37,841 bases of DNA from Rhodospirillales bacterium. GTDB lineage: Bacteria; Pseudomonadota; Alphaproteobacteria; Acetobacterales; Acetobacteraceae. The stretch is taken from assembly GCA_017304945.1 (NCBI GenBank), contig JAFKLG010000105.1, positions 1-37,841 of the forward strand, in the 5' to 3' direction. A model generated the notes under the pieces. The model saw only the letters and a list, made by a program, of their open reading frames with translations, was not told the DNA's origin and did no database searches. Made by a program: the position numbers and the translations under genes. Of this stretch, positions 24,278-33,101 are shown one piece after another (the first letter of the stretch is position 1; each line of letters starts with the position of its first letter).

Positions 24278-25615
24278 TCACCCGGGTTGGCGGGCCGTCC
24301 GGCGTGCGCGCACAGCGCCGGCAGCCGGCTGCGGCGCAGCGGCGGACGTGGCGCGGCGGCGTGGCGCCGGTTTCGATTCGGGCTCTCCGATCGGTTTGCC
24401 GGTGAGTCGCTCGATCAGCGCCTCGTAGGATTTCAGGTAGTCCTGCATCGACAACCGCGCCTCGGCATATGCGCGGGCGGCGTGGCGCAGCCGATCGGAC
24501 AGCGCCTTGTCCTCCAGCACCCGCAGCACCGAATTGGCGATGCCCTTCGAGTCGAAGAACGGGGCGAGCAGCCCGTTCTCCTCATGGGTGATGAATTCCT
24601 GCACCGGCTGCGTGTCGCTGCCCACCACGGCGCACCCGGCCGCGAGCGATTCACGCAGCGACCAGGAGGCGACGAACGGGTAGGTCAGGTAGACATGCGC
24701 GTCCGACCGTTTCAGCAGCTTGAGATACGTCTGGTAGTCGACGCGGCCGGGGAAGACGACCCGCTTCGGATCGATGCTGGACCCCAGCTCCCGCAGCATC
24801 TTCTCCCGCCAGTTGGGGGCGTCGGTGGGCAGGGCGCCGTAGCTGATGCCGTCGCCGCCCACCATCACGACCTTGATGTCCTTGCGTGCCTTCAGCAGAT
24901 GCGGCAGGGCGCGCATCATCGCATGGAAGCCGCGATAGGGCTCGAGGTCGCGGGAGACGTAGGTCACCAGCTTGTCGCCGGCGCGGATGGTCATGTCGCC
25001 GATCTTGAAGGCGGCGCGGCGCAGCGACTCGTCCGGCGCGCAGACGTCGAGGTTCACGCCTTCCCAGACCAGGTTGATCTGGTCGCGCGCCCAGGCGGGA
25101 TAGGTGGAGCGCTGCCACTCCGTCGGGCTCTGCCCATGCGCGCCGAGGTTCAGGGCGATGTGGTTGATCGCGTTCTTCGCGCGGATGCGCGGATAGTCGG
25201 CGGGATCGTTGGGGAATTCCGGGTCGAAGCCGACATCGACCCCGTGCGTATTGTAGTAGAATTCGAGGTAGCCGAGGACCGGCGCATTCGGCCACACCTC
25301 CGGCAGGTTGAGCAGCTCGCCCCAGCCGTGATGGCCGATGACGATATCCGCATCGAAGCCCAGGCGTTTCAGGTTGGTCGCGGTGCGGGCGACCGCGTCG
25401 GCGCGGCGCACCGCCCCGTCGAGTTCCCGCGCCGCGAGGTGGACCTCCGCATGGCCGGCCGCGGGCTTGGCGTACGGCACCTTGTGGACGCCGGCGATCA
25501 CGTTGACGTTCGGTTCGGTGATGAAGGCGATCTCGTGGTGCTTCATCTGCACCAGATGCCGCACGATGTGCAGGAACTGGCCCGGGAAGTTCTGGTGAAC
25601 AAACAGGATTTTCAC
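24278..25615 (-). CDS. Glycosyltransferase family 4-like
   Basis: A 445-residue retaining GT-B enzyme. MKILFVHQNFPGQFLHI at the N-terminus is the signature of the Glyco_trans_4_3 group. The donor-binding half has LVTYVSRDLEPYRGFHAMMRALP, VVFPGRVDYQTYLKLLKRSD and WSLRESLAAGCAVVGSDTQPVQEF. The tail of about 40 residues is Ala/Pro/Arg-rich. It probably adds sugars to a polysaccharide or protein. It is the last gene of the minus-strand block, but a strong hairpin at 25717-25745 separates it from the gene before. Donor and acceptor are unknown. Confidence 0.85.
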   Translation of the reverse strand: MKILFVHQNFPGQFLHIVRHLVQMKHHEIAFITEPNVNVIAGVHKVPYAKPAAGHAEVHLAARELDGAVRRADAVARTATNLKRLGFDADIVIGHHGWGELLNLPEVWPNAPVLGYLEFYYNTHGVDVGFDPEFPNDPADYPRIRAKNAINHIALNLGAHGQSPTEWQRSTYPAWARDQINLVWEGVNLDVCAPDESLRRAAFKIGDMTIRAGDKLVTYVSRDLEPYRGFHAMMRALPHLLKARKDIKVVMVGGDGISYGALPTDAPNWREKMLRELGSSIDPKRVVFPGRVDYQTYLKLLKRSDAHVYLTYPFVASWSLRESLAAGCAVVGSDTQPVQEFITHEENGLLAPFFDSKGIANSVLRVLEDKALSDRLRHAARAYAEARLSMQDYLKSYEALIERLTGKPIGEPESKPAPRRRATSAAAPQPAAGAVRARRTARQPG

Positions 25616-25716
25616 CCGTAGCCCTCTCTGCTGGCGATGGTGCCGCCGCGGCTTCGGCGGGACCGTGCTGTCGCCGGGGATCCGACGGCACGAGGCCGCC
25701 CGCCGGACGGGACGAC

Positions 25717-25745
25717 CCCGCGCGCCGATCCAAGCGGCGCGCGGG
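25717..25745 (-). terminator. Strong hairpin after the ChW-like gene
   Basis: CCCGCGCGCCG (25717-25727) pairs perfectly with CGGCGCGCGGG (25735-25745) around a 7-base loop, directly beyond the stop at 25749. No T-run follows. It may attenuate read-through into the glycosyltransferase gene. Confidence 0.5.
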
Positions 25746-25748
25746 TGA

Positions 25749-26789
25749 TCAGCGGGCCTTGGCGCGGGCGCGCGGCGCGGCCGGCTTGGCCGGCTTGGCG
25801 GCGGGTTTCACGGCGGCGGATGCGGCGCCTTTCGGCACCAGCATGATGCGGAAGGCTTCCAGCGCGGCCAGGCTCTCGGCCTCACAGGATTCGCCGGCCG
25901 ACACCGGGCCCACTTCGGTGCCGTCGGTGAAGCTCGCCGAGTAGGTGCAGTCGTAGTCTTCCGCGGCCTTGCCGTTCAGCCGGACCTTGATGCCGAGGAG
26001 TGGCAGGGCCATGCCGCGGCTGCCGCAGAACTTGCCGGCCTCCACCCAGGGCGACAGCCAGCCGCGCCCGAGCACAGCCTGGTACTCGATGTCGGCGGGG
26101 TCGAGGTCGGGACGCGGGCCGATTCCGAAGCCCTCGATCCACAGCTTGCTGCCCGGCGTGCCGACCCAGTCGCCGAACCGCGCCCCGACATCGCCGGTGC
26201 GCTGCACGTGCGCGACCACGTCGGGGTCGCCAGCCGGAGCCGCGGCGGCAGGGGCTGGGGCGGCGGCGGGCGCGGGAGCGGCGGCTGGGGCGGCCTGGGC
26301 GGCCGGTGCCGGCTCCGTGGTCTCCCCGCTGAGCCGCAGCACCTGCAGCCGCGGTGCACTCTCGGTGCCCTGCCGCGCGGACTGGTAGACGGTCACCAGC
26401 ACCTGGCCGGGCCCTTCGCTGACACGCACCAGGGCCGCCGCGCCCGACAGCCAGCCGTCCTGGCGGAACGTGCTGATGCTGACGGAATCGGGCCGGCCGC
26501 TCTGTGCCGGCGGCAGCGAGATGCGCACGCCCGGCAGGCCGGTCGCCGGATCGGGGGGCGGCGCGCCGGGCGCCTGGAACACGCAGAACAGGCCGGCATC
26601 GAGCGTCATCAGGTGGCCGGTGACGCGCAACTCGCTGATCTGGTTCGAGGACGCGTTGCCGCCGGACTGCGCCGGACCGGCTGCCGGCTGGTCGCGGGTC
26701 GTGGGTGGGAGGGGCATCACGGGACTGGGCTCGTTCGATGGGGCCGCCTCTGGGGCGGTGCGGTCTTTCTGCTTTGGGGATCGGGGCAT
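25749..26789 (-). CDS. Hypothetical protein with ChW-like (hydrophobic W) repeats
   Basis: A 346-residue protein with no signal peptide. Residues 1-50 are polar and Pro/Ser-rich. A beta-rich region spans 51-155. A Pro/Ala linker fills 158-187. Then come three degenerate units of about 36 residues (192-223, 234-272, 281-318) of form Y/H-x-V-x-x-x-GW...W...G..CGs.g..l.l.gI.I.L, best seen in GRGWLSPWVEAGKFCGS. I read these as ChW-like (clostridial hydrophobic W) repeats, tentatively. The tail is basic Ala/Lys/Pro. Neighbours are a two-domain glycosyltransferase upstream and another downstream. The role is unknown; surface binding is possible. Confidence 0.65.
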   Translation of the reverse strand: MPRSPKQKDRTAPEAAPSNEPSPVMPLPPTTRDQPAAGPAQSGGNASSNQISELRVTGHLMTLDAGLFCVFQAPGAPPPDPATGLPGVRISLPPAQSGRPDSVSISTFRQDGWLSGAAALVRVSEGPGQVLVTVYQSARQGTESAPRLQVLRLSGETTEPAPAAQAAPAAAPAPAAAPAPAAAAPAGDPDVVAHVQRTGDVGARFGDWVGTPGSKLWIEGFGIGPRPDLDPADIEYQAVLGRGWLSPWVEAGKFCGSRGMALPLLGIKVRLNGKAAEDYDCTYSASFTDGTEVGPVSAGESCEAESLAALEAFRIMLVPKGAASAAVKPAAKPAKPAAPRARAKAR

Positions 26790-26875
26790 CGTGGCCTGAA
26801 CGCTTTCTGCTATTTGCGGGTGGGATACCGAGTTTGGGCCAAGCGTCGCAACGGATTACTCATCGGCAGTACTGG

Positions 26876-29860
26876 TCACGGGCGCGCGAGTCCACAGGTC
26901 GCCAACAGGGCGTTGTTGATGCCGGCGGGTGGAAGACCGTAGGGCAGGACGAGTCCGAACCCGGTGTGACGGATGCGCTCCGCCGGTGCGCCGAGATCGA
27001 ATGCGGCGGCCTGTAACCCGGCCTGCCAGAGTTCGGTGAGGGCGAGGCACCAGGTCTCCGGCCAGACGGACGGCACCAGCCCGATCGAGGCCCGTTGCGC
27101 GCGGATCAGCGGCAGCACCTCCTCGGGGGTGAAGCGGCCGGTGACGAAGACCCGCTCGGTCGCGATCAGGCGCGCATCGTCGATCGAACTGCCGACCAGC
27201 ACGAACTCGAGCGGCAGTCGCCGTGCGGCGGCATCGCGGGCACAGCCCAGCAGCACGTCGTACCCCTTATGCACGCCGATTGCACCCACGATGCACACGC
27301 GGCAGCGCCCGTCCTGGGCGCGCGGCGGCGGGGGCGGGGGCAGAGCGGCATCGGCCTCGTGCGGGACCACACGCAGCTTGACGCCACGGAAGTGCCGCCG
27401 CATCCGCGTCGCCGTGTCCTGCGAGGGCACGATCACCGACCGCGCGCCGCGCAGGAACGCGTCCGACCGCGCCCGCAGGTCGGCAACCGCGATCGGCTCC
27501 GGCAGCAGCGCCCCGTTATCCGCGACACAGGCCTCACACCCCGCGAGTGCCGGCTCCCCGCAATAGCGGCGGCGCGCGTCCACCAGCGCGATCTGCGGAC
27601 AGAACCAGGCGTAGTCGTGCACGTGCACGTCCCAAGGCACGCCAAGCGTGGTCAGCAGCGCGTGGATGGCAGGGGGATGGTCGAGGAGGTGATGCACCTC
27701 CACACCAGTGACGCTGCGAAGCACCCCGCGCAGCGCCGCTTCCTCCTCCGGCAGGCGGTAGCGGAGGTTCGGGAAACGATCCTCCGGTCCATCGCTCACC
27801 AACACGGCCGGCGAATCGTCGGGCAGGCGGACGGGACGCAGCACGATCGGCGTGCGGCCGGCGGCGCGATGCGCGGCGCAGGCAGCCTCGATGCGCCGCT
27901 CCACGCCGCCGCCGTCGGCATGCGTCACCAGCAGCACGCGCGGGCCCTTCACGGTCGCTCGCCAGCGCGCCAGGTCGAGCCGCCGGCGCGCCGGGGCCAA
28001 CGGATCCTCGGCGGCGTAGCGCTGGATCAGCGCCTCGTAGCCGGGATGCAGCCGCTCCAGCAGGTCCTGGTTGCGACGCTGCAGGTGCCGGCCGGGCCCA
28101 CCGAATGAGGCGCCGCTGCGATGCGCGACGAACAGCGCCGGCACGGCGACATGGCGCCAGCCGAGAGCGCGGGCGCGCAGGCAGAAATCGTTCTCCTCCC
28201 CGTAGCCCTGGGCGAACACGTCTTCCCGGAATCGGCCCACCGCCTCCAGGCAGGCGCGCCGGATGTAGAGGCAGAAGCCGACGCCCACCGGGATGTCCAC
28301 CACCGTGTCCGGATTGGCGCGCGCCGCGAGGGCCGCGAGCCGCCGTGTCGCCGCGAGGTCGGGCACCGGATTCTCGCCGGTCGAAGCTGGGTAGCTCAGG
28401 ATGCTCGCATCGTTGGAGAACGGCGTCGCGGTGCCGATGCGCGGGGCGGCATAGGCGGCATCCGCCAGCCGCTCCAGCCAATGCGGCGGCACCAGTGTGT
28501 CGCTGTTCAGCAGCACCACGTCGCGCCCGGCGCAGGCGGCAATGCCGGCATTGGCCGCGGCGGGGAAGCCCTGATTGCGCGGTTGCCGCAGCAGGCGCAC
28601 CCGCGTGTCCCCGGCCAGCCGGGAGAGCAGCGCGTCGATGTCGGGATCCTCGGACCCGTCATCCACCACGACGACCCGGCTGCCGGCCGGGAGCGTCGCC
28701 AGCACCGAGGCGAGGCACGCCTCCACCAGCGCCGGATGGCCGTAGACCGGCACCACCACGTCCACCGGCAACCGCGCCACGGTCCCCGCTGCCGCGGTCG
28801 CACCGTCTTCCCGGGGCAGGTCGAGCACCGGCAAGACGGGCGGAGGCAGGGCCGAGCTCGCGGGGCCGCTCGCCACGCGCGCAGATCGGCCGCTGCGTCC
28901 GGCGACGGGATAGGCCTGCGCCAGCGCGGCCGCGGCAGCGGCGGCGGCGCGCCAGGCAGCGGTCGGGTCGAGCGGGCTGCCCAGCAGGTCCCGCCCGTCC
29001 TCCGTGGTGACGTGCCAGAGCCCCGCACGCGACAGCAGCGCTGCCGGGATGCGCACGGCGAGCGGGCGCGCCAGCGGGCCGGCATCCGGCACCACGACCT
29101 CCTCGGTAGCCAGGAGAGTGAACCCGCGCCCCGCCCCGGCCGGCCGCACCAGCAGCGGCACGGACCGGCCCGGGTTGCGGGGCATCCAGGCCCATCCCTC
29201 GATCCCGCCCTCATGGTCCGCGACGCAACCCACCACGCGCCGCAGCGCCCGCAGATCGAGCGGGCTGCCCAGCAGCGGCCGGCCAGCCAGGCTGGCCTCG
29301 AGGCGACGCGCCTGGGCCAGCCGCGCGGCAACGGGGATCCCGCGCAGCCGCTTGCCGTCGAGGCTGAGGACGACCTCACCCGCGGCGACCGCCTGCAGCG
29401 CGAGTTCGCCCGCCGCGGTCAGTCCGACCCAGCCCGGCGCCCCGGCGCGTTGCGCCACGACGGTCGCAAGGCCACGAATGTCGGCCGTCTCATCGGAGGC
29501 GATCACGCCCTGCCGCAGCGCCTGGGTGAGGCTGGCCGCGGCGGCGGCGGCATCGCCCGCCACCAGATGCGCGGTGGTCAGTCCCTGCCAGGCCTCGCGG
29601 ATGCCGGTCGTCGCGGCGACCTCGGCGAGGCATGCGATGGCGCGCGCGGTGTCCTGCCCGATCAGCGCACTGCCCAGGGTCAGCGCGACGTTGGGATCGC
29701 GCGGCACCAGCCGATGCGCGCGATCGAGCCAGCGCAGCGCCTCCGGTACGTCACGGGCCCGCAAGGCGGCGAGGCCGCGGTCGCGCGCCGATCGCGCGAG
29801 CGCCTCGTCATCGCGGGCGGCGGGACCGGCCCACGCCAGTGTTGGTCGATCCGCCGCCAC
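26876..29860 (-). CDS. Giant glycosyltransferase: TPR-like region, GT2 domain and GT4 domain
   Basis: A 994-residue fusion. Residues 15-125 are TPR-like helices. About 190-300 is a beta-rich module (GGIEGWAWMPRNPGRSVPLLV). About 366-600 is a GT-A family 2 domain: VVPVYG, VVVDDGS (397-403), LNSDT (451-455) and GEENDFCLRA. About 640-990 is a GT-B family 4-like domain: GGGVERRIEA, CIVGAIGVHKGYDVLL, and PSVWPETWCLALTELWQAG with E-x7-E (Glu935, Glu943). Cys767, 775 and 778 may bind metal. Two active sites in one chain suggest alternating sugar addition. The gene starts 5 bp after the Sel1 stop. Substrates unknown. Confidence 0.88.
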   Translation of the reverse strand: MAADRPTLAWAGPAARDDEALARSARDRGLAALRARDVPEALRWLDRAHRLVPRDPNVALTLGSALIGQDTARAIACLAEVAATTGIREAWQGLTTAHLVAGDAAAAAASLTQALRQGVIASDETADIRGLATVVAQRAGAPGWVGLTAAGELALQAVAAGEVVLSLDGKRLRGIPVAARLAQARRLEASLAGRPLLGSPLDLRALRRVVGCVADHEGGIEGWAWMPRNPGRSVPLLVRPAGAGRGFTLLATEEVVVPDAGPLARPLAVRIPAALLSRAGLWHVTTEDGRDLLGSPLDPTAAWRAAAAAAAALAQAYPVAGRSGRSARVASGPASSALPPPVLPVLDLPREDGATAAAGTVARLPVDVVVPVYGHPALVEACLASVLATLPAGSRVVVVDDGSEDPDIDALLSRLAGDTRVRLLRQPRNQGFPAAANAGIAACAGRDVVLLNSDTLVPPHWLERLADAAYAAPRIGTATPFSNDASILSYPASTGENPVPDLAATRRLAALAARANPDTVVDIPVGVGFCLYIRRACLEAVGRFREDVFAQGYGEENDFCLRARALGWRHVAVPALFVAHRSGASFGGPGRHLQRRNQDLLERLHPGYEALIQRYAAEDPLAPARRRLDLARWRATVKGPRVLLVTHADGGGVERRIEAACAAHRAAGRTPIVLRPVRLPDDSPAVLVSDGPEDRFPNLRYRLPEEEAALRGVLRSVTGVEVHHLLDHPPAIHALLTTLGVPWDVHVHDYAWFCPQIALVDARRRYCGEPALAGCEACVADNGALLPEPIAVADLRARSDAFLRGARSVIVPSQDTATRMRRHFRGVKLRVVPHEADAALPPPPPPRAQDGRCRVCIVGAIGVHKGYDVLLGCARDAAARRLPLEFVLVGSSIDDARLIATERVFVTGRFTPEEVLPLIRAQRASIGLVPSVWPETWCLALTELWQAGLQAAAFDLGAPAERIRHTGFGLVLPYGLPPAGINNALLATCGLARP

Positions 29861-29865
29861 TCTGG

Positions 29866-31638
29866 TCAGTCGCCGACGGCCTGTCGCTCCGGAGCGGATT
29901 CGGGCTTCGGCGGCAGCGCGGCGAGATCGACCTTCGCCTCCTGCAGTCCCTGCGCGGCGGCGCGTTCGGACCAGACGCGCCCTTCCTCGACGTCCTTTTC
30001 GCCGGCGAGCCCGCGGGCCAGGTAGCGACCCAGCATCATCTGCGCGAAGGCGTGGCCGCGCTCCGCCGCGGCGCGGAACCAGCGCTGCGCCACGACGCGA
30101 TCGGTGGGGACGTCGTGGCCGCCGCCATTCATCGCGCCCACGGCGAACATCGCGCCTGCATGGCCCTTCTCGGCCGCCTTCTCGAACAGCACGAGGGCGG
30201 CCGGATGGTCACGCGCGCCGCCCCGGCCGCTCAACATCATGTCGGCCAGCAGCACTTCGGCCTCGGTCATGCCAGCCTCGGCAGCCTTGGCGATCCAGGC
30301 GCGGCCGGCCTCGAGATCGGCCTCCACACCGCGGCCCTCGATCAGCATGCGGCCATACCAGTATTGCGCGTTGACCACCCCGTCCGCGGCCTTGCGCAGC
30401 CACTCGGCGGCTCGGCGCTCGTCCCGCTCGACGCCCACGCCTTCGGCGAGGCAGACGCCGAAGTTGAACGCGGCCACGAGGTCGCCGGAGGCGGCCGCGC
30501 TCTCGAACCACTCCTTGGTCCGGATGCTGTCTTCCTGCTCGCCCTTGCCGTCGAGCAGGAGGTTGGCCAGGTCGACGCGGGCGCTCTGGTCGCCCGCCTC
30601 CGCCGAGATGCGGAACCAGCGCGCCGCTTCCTGCGGATCGCGCGGCACCCCCGCCCCGGTGAGGTGCAGCATGCCCAGCGCGCGGGCGGCGGCACGATGG
30701 TTGGACTCGGCGGCCTGGCGGAACCACATCGCGGCTTCCGCGTAGTTCGGCGGCAGCGGGCCACCGCGCGCATACATGTCGCCCACCAGCGCGGCGGCCT
30801 CGGCATCGCCCGCCAGCGCGGCGCGGCGGAGCCAGGATTCGCCTTCGGTCGGATTGGCGGGAATGCCACGCCCCTCGAGCAGCGCCAGGCCCCATTTGGC
30901 CTGGCCGGAGCGATGGCCCTTCTCGGCGGATTGCCGGAACATCTCGGCGGCGACCGCCAGGTCGACCGGCACGCCGACGCCCTTCTCCGACAGCGTGCCG
31001 AACAGGTACAGCGCCGTGGCGAGACCCGCGTCCGCCGCGAACCGCAGATGTTCGGTCACCGCCTGCTGGGTGGCTTCGTCGCGCACGTTCTGCGCGAGCG
31101 ACAGCGCATAGCCGAGATGCCCTTGCGGACAGCCGGCATCGGCGGACTTCTTGTAGAGGACCTTGGCCTGATCGAGGTCGCGCCGCTCCTCCGGACCGGA
31201 GGTGAGAATGTATCCCAGCAGCGCCTGCGCATCGGCCGAACCGGCCTCCGCGGCGCGGCGCGCCCATTTCTCGCCATTGGTCCAGTCGGGCGAGGCCGCC
31301 TGGGCCGACTGGTTCGGCGCCTCGAACAGCGTCGGGGCGGCCTCGGACCGCGCAAACCCGTGCAGATAGAGGGTCGCGAGCAGGCTCTGCGCTTCGACAT
31401 AGCCTTGTTCCGCCGACCGTTCGAGCCAGCGCACGCCCTCGGGGCGGCTGTGCGGGACGCCGGCGCCCTCGAGATAGCAGCGCGCCAGCCGGTGCTGCGC
31501 CTCGGCAATTCCCGCGCGCGCCGCGCGGGAAAACAGCGGCGCCGCGCGCTTCACGTCACCCTTGGCCGACAGCTTCACCGCCTGGCGCAATGCCGCCGTC
31601 GGTGAAAGCGTGCCGATCAGTCGATCAACGATCGCCAT
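29866..31638 (-). CDS. Sel1-repeat (SLR) protein
   Basis: A 590-residue protein made of about 13 Sel1-like repeats of 36 residues, each with A-x-x-x-L-G/A...G-x-G-V...D...A-x-x-W/Y-x-x-x-A-A-x-x-G (for example AQYWYGRMLIEGRGVEADLEAGRAWIAKAAEAG). Repeats run from about residue 14 to 575. There is no signal peptide or membrane helix in the ATG form, so it should be cytoplasmic. Sel1 proteins scaffold complexes. Here it sits between HlyD and the giant glycosyltransferase, and may bring the transferase to the exporter or hold the substrate. Confidence 0.9.
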   Translation of the reverse strand: MAIVDRLIGTLSPTAALRQAVKLSAKGDVKRAAPLFSRAARAGIAEAQHRLARCYLEGAGVPHSRPEGVRWLERSAEQGYVEAQSLLATLYLHGFARSEAAPTLFEAPNQSAQAASPDWTNGEKWARRAAEAGSADAQALLGYILTSGPEERRDLDQAKVLYKKSADAGCPQGHLGYALSLAQNVRDEATQQAVTEHLRFAADAGLATALYLFGTLSEKGVGVPVDLAVAAEMFRQSAEKGHRSGQAKWGLALLEGRGIPANPTEGESWLRRAALAGDAEAAALVGDMYARGGPLPPNYAEAAMWFRQAAESNHRAAARALGMLHLTGAGVPRDPQEAARWFRISAEAGDQSARVDLANLLLDGKGEQEDSIRTKEWFESAAASGDLVAAFNFGVCLAEGVGVERDERRAAEWLRKAADGVVNAQYWYGRMLIEGRGVEADLEAGRAWIAKAAEAGMTEAEVLLADMMLSGRGGARDHPAALVLFEKAAEKGHAGAMFAVGAMNGGGHDVPTDRVVAQRWFRAAAERGHAFAQMMLGRYLARGLAGEKDVEEGRVWSERAAAQGLQEAKVDLAALPPKPESAPERQAVGD

Positions 31639-31688
31639 CAGTCGTCAGATCCCGCTCGCCATGATGATGCTTCCGCCCTGCGTCCGCC

Positions 31689-33101
31689 TCACGGCTCGCG
31701 CATCGCTTCGTCGCCCATCGGAAGCACGCGGCTGAAGAAGTACTCGAACAGCGTCCGCTCGCCCACCTTGATGTCCGCCGTCACCGGCATGCCGGGCACC
31801 ACCTTGAAGCCCTCGGGTACCCCGTGCAGCTCCAGCTTGTCGATCGTGACGCGCGCCCGATAGTACGGGTCGGTGTTGCCGCTCTGCGGCACCGGCAGCG
31901 CGCCGGTCGGGTTGCGCTGGTCGTCCTGCGCCGTGAAGCTGTCCGCGCTGACGATCCGCACCACGCCGCGGCCGAGGCCGTAGAGCGTGTAGGGGAACGT
32001 GTCGAACTTGATCGCGACCGGGTCGCCCACATGGACGTAGCCCGCGTCACGGCCGGTGATGTTGGTCTCGACCTCGAGCGGCGCGTCCAGCGGCACCAGC
32101 GTGATGAACTGCTGGCCGGACTGCAGCACCGACCCCACCGATACCTTGGAGATGGTCAGCACGGTCGCGTCGCGATCGGCCCGCAGCTCCACGAGCTGGC
32201 GGCGGAGCTGCGCCTTGTTCAGGTTCTCCCGCGCATCCGACAGCTTGCTGGTCGCGTCCGCCAACTGCTGCGACGCATCCGCATGCCAGTTCTGGATGTA
32301 GCCCTCGCGCTCCGCGATCAACGCGGCGAGGTCACGCTGCGCGCCCTGCGCCTGCTGTTCGGCGCCATCCAGGTTGCGCTGCATCTCGGCCCGCGAGTCC
32401 ATCGCGGCCAGCGTGTTCAGCCGGCTGCCCACCTGGAGGTTCTCGAGTTCCTTGCGCATCTGCTCGAGGCTCTTGGCGTATTGCAGCCGGTCCCGATACC
32501 CGGCCGCGTCGGAGTTCGCGCGGCGGATCGTGGCAACCAGGCTGTCGGCCTTCTGCCGGTAGTTCTCGATCTTGTAGTTGTACTCGGATTGCCGCTGCGC
32601 GTAGATCGCCGCCTGCAGCGCGAGATTCGGATCGGTGCCGCTGTAGCTGAATGGCTGGTTGTTCACCTCCGCCTGCAGTCGCGACACCTGCGCCTGCAGC
32701 GCCCCGACCTGGGCCGCGAGTGCGCCCATGTCGGCCGCGGCGAAGGTCGGATCGAGCCGCGCCAGGACCTGGCCGGCCTTCACGGTCTCGCCCTCGTGCA
32801 CGTCGATCGAGCGCACGATCGCCGTATCCAGCGGCTGCACCACGATGGTCGGGGATTGCGACACCACCTTGCCGGGCGCCTCCACCACACGGTCCACGCG
32901 GATCACCGCGGTTGCGACGATCGCCGCGAGCACCATGCTGCCGATCATCCAGGCGATGCCGCGCGCGCTGCGCGGCACCGGCGTGTTGATGATCGCGGTG
33001 CTGGGCGACTGGAACTCGAGGATCGCCGGCAGCACGGGATCGTCCCGCTCGGCGACGGCGGTGCTAATCGCCTTGGGCGAGGGTCGGGGCAAGAGCTGCA
33101 T
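31689..33101 (-). CDS. HlyD-family type I secretion adaptor
   Basis: A 470-residue membrane-fusion protein. Residues 1-47 are cytoplasmic. A transmembrane helix spans about 49-68 (IAWMIGSMVLAAIVATAVI). A lipoyl half-motif follows (VVQPLDTAIVRSIDVHEGETVKAGQVLARLDP). A long coiled coil covers about 125-310, then the second lipoyl half (VLTISKVSVGSVLQSGQQFITLVPL) and a beta-barrel (DPVAIKFDTFPYTLYGLGRGVV). It would bridge the ABC transporter to an outer-membrane TolC protein, which is not in this window. Its start overlaps the ABC gene by 38 bp, so the two are coupled. Confidence 0.93.
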   Translation of the reverse strand: MQLLPRPSPKAISTAVAERDDPVLPAILEFQSPSTAIINTPVPRSARGIAWMIGSMVLAAIVATAVIRVDRVVEAPGKVVSQSPTIVVQPLDTAIVRSIDVHEGETVKAGQVLARLDPTFAAADMGALAAQVGALQAQVSRLQAEVNNQPFSYSGTDPNLALQAAIYAQRQSEYNYKIENYRQKADSLVATIRRANSDAAGYRDRLQYAKSLEQMRKELENLQVGSRLNTLAAMDSRAEMQRNLDGAEQQAQGAQRDLAALIAEREGYIQNWHADASQQLADATSKLSDARENLNKAQLRRQLVELRADRDATVLTISKVSVGSVLQSGQQFITLVPLDAPLEVETNITGRDAGYVHVGDPVAIKFDTFPYTLYGLGRGVVRIVSADSFTAQDDQRNPTGALPVPQSGNTDPYYRARVTIDKLELHGVPEGFKVVPGMPVTADIKVGERTLFEYFFSRVLPMGDEAMREP

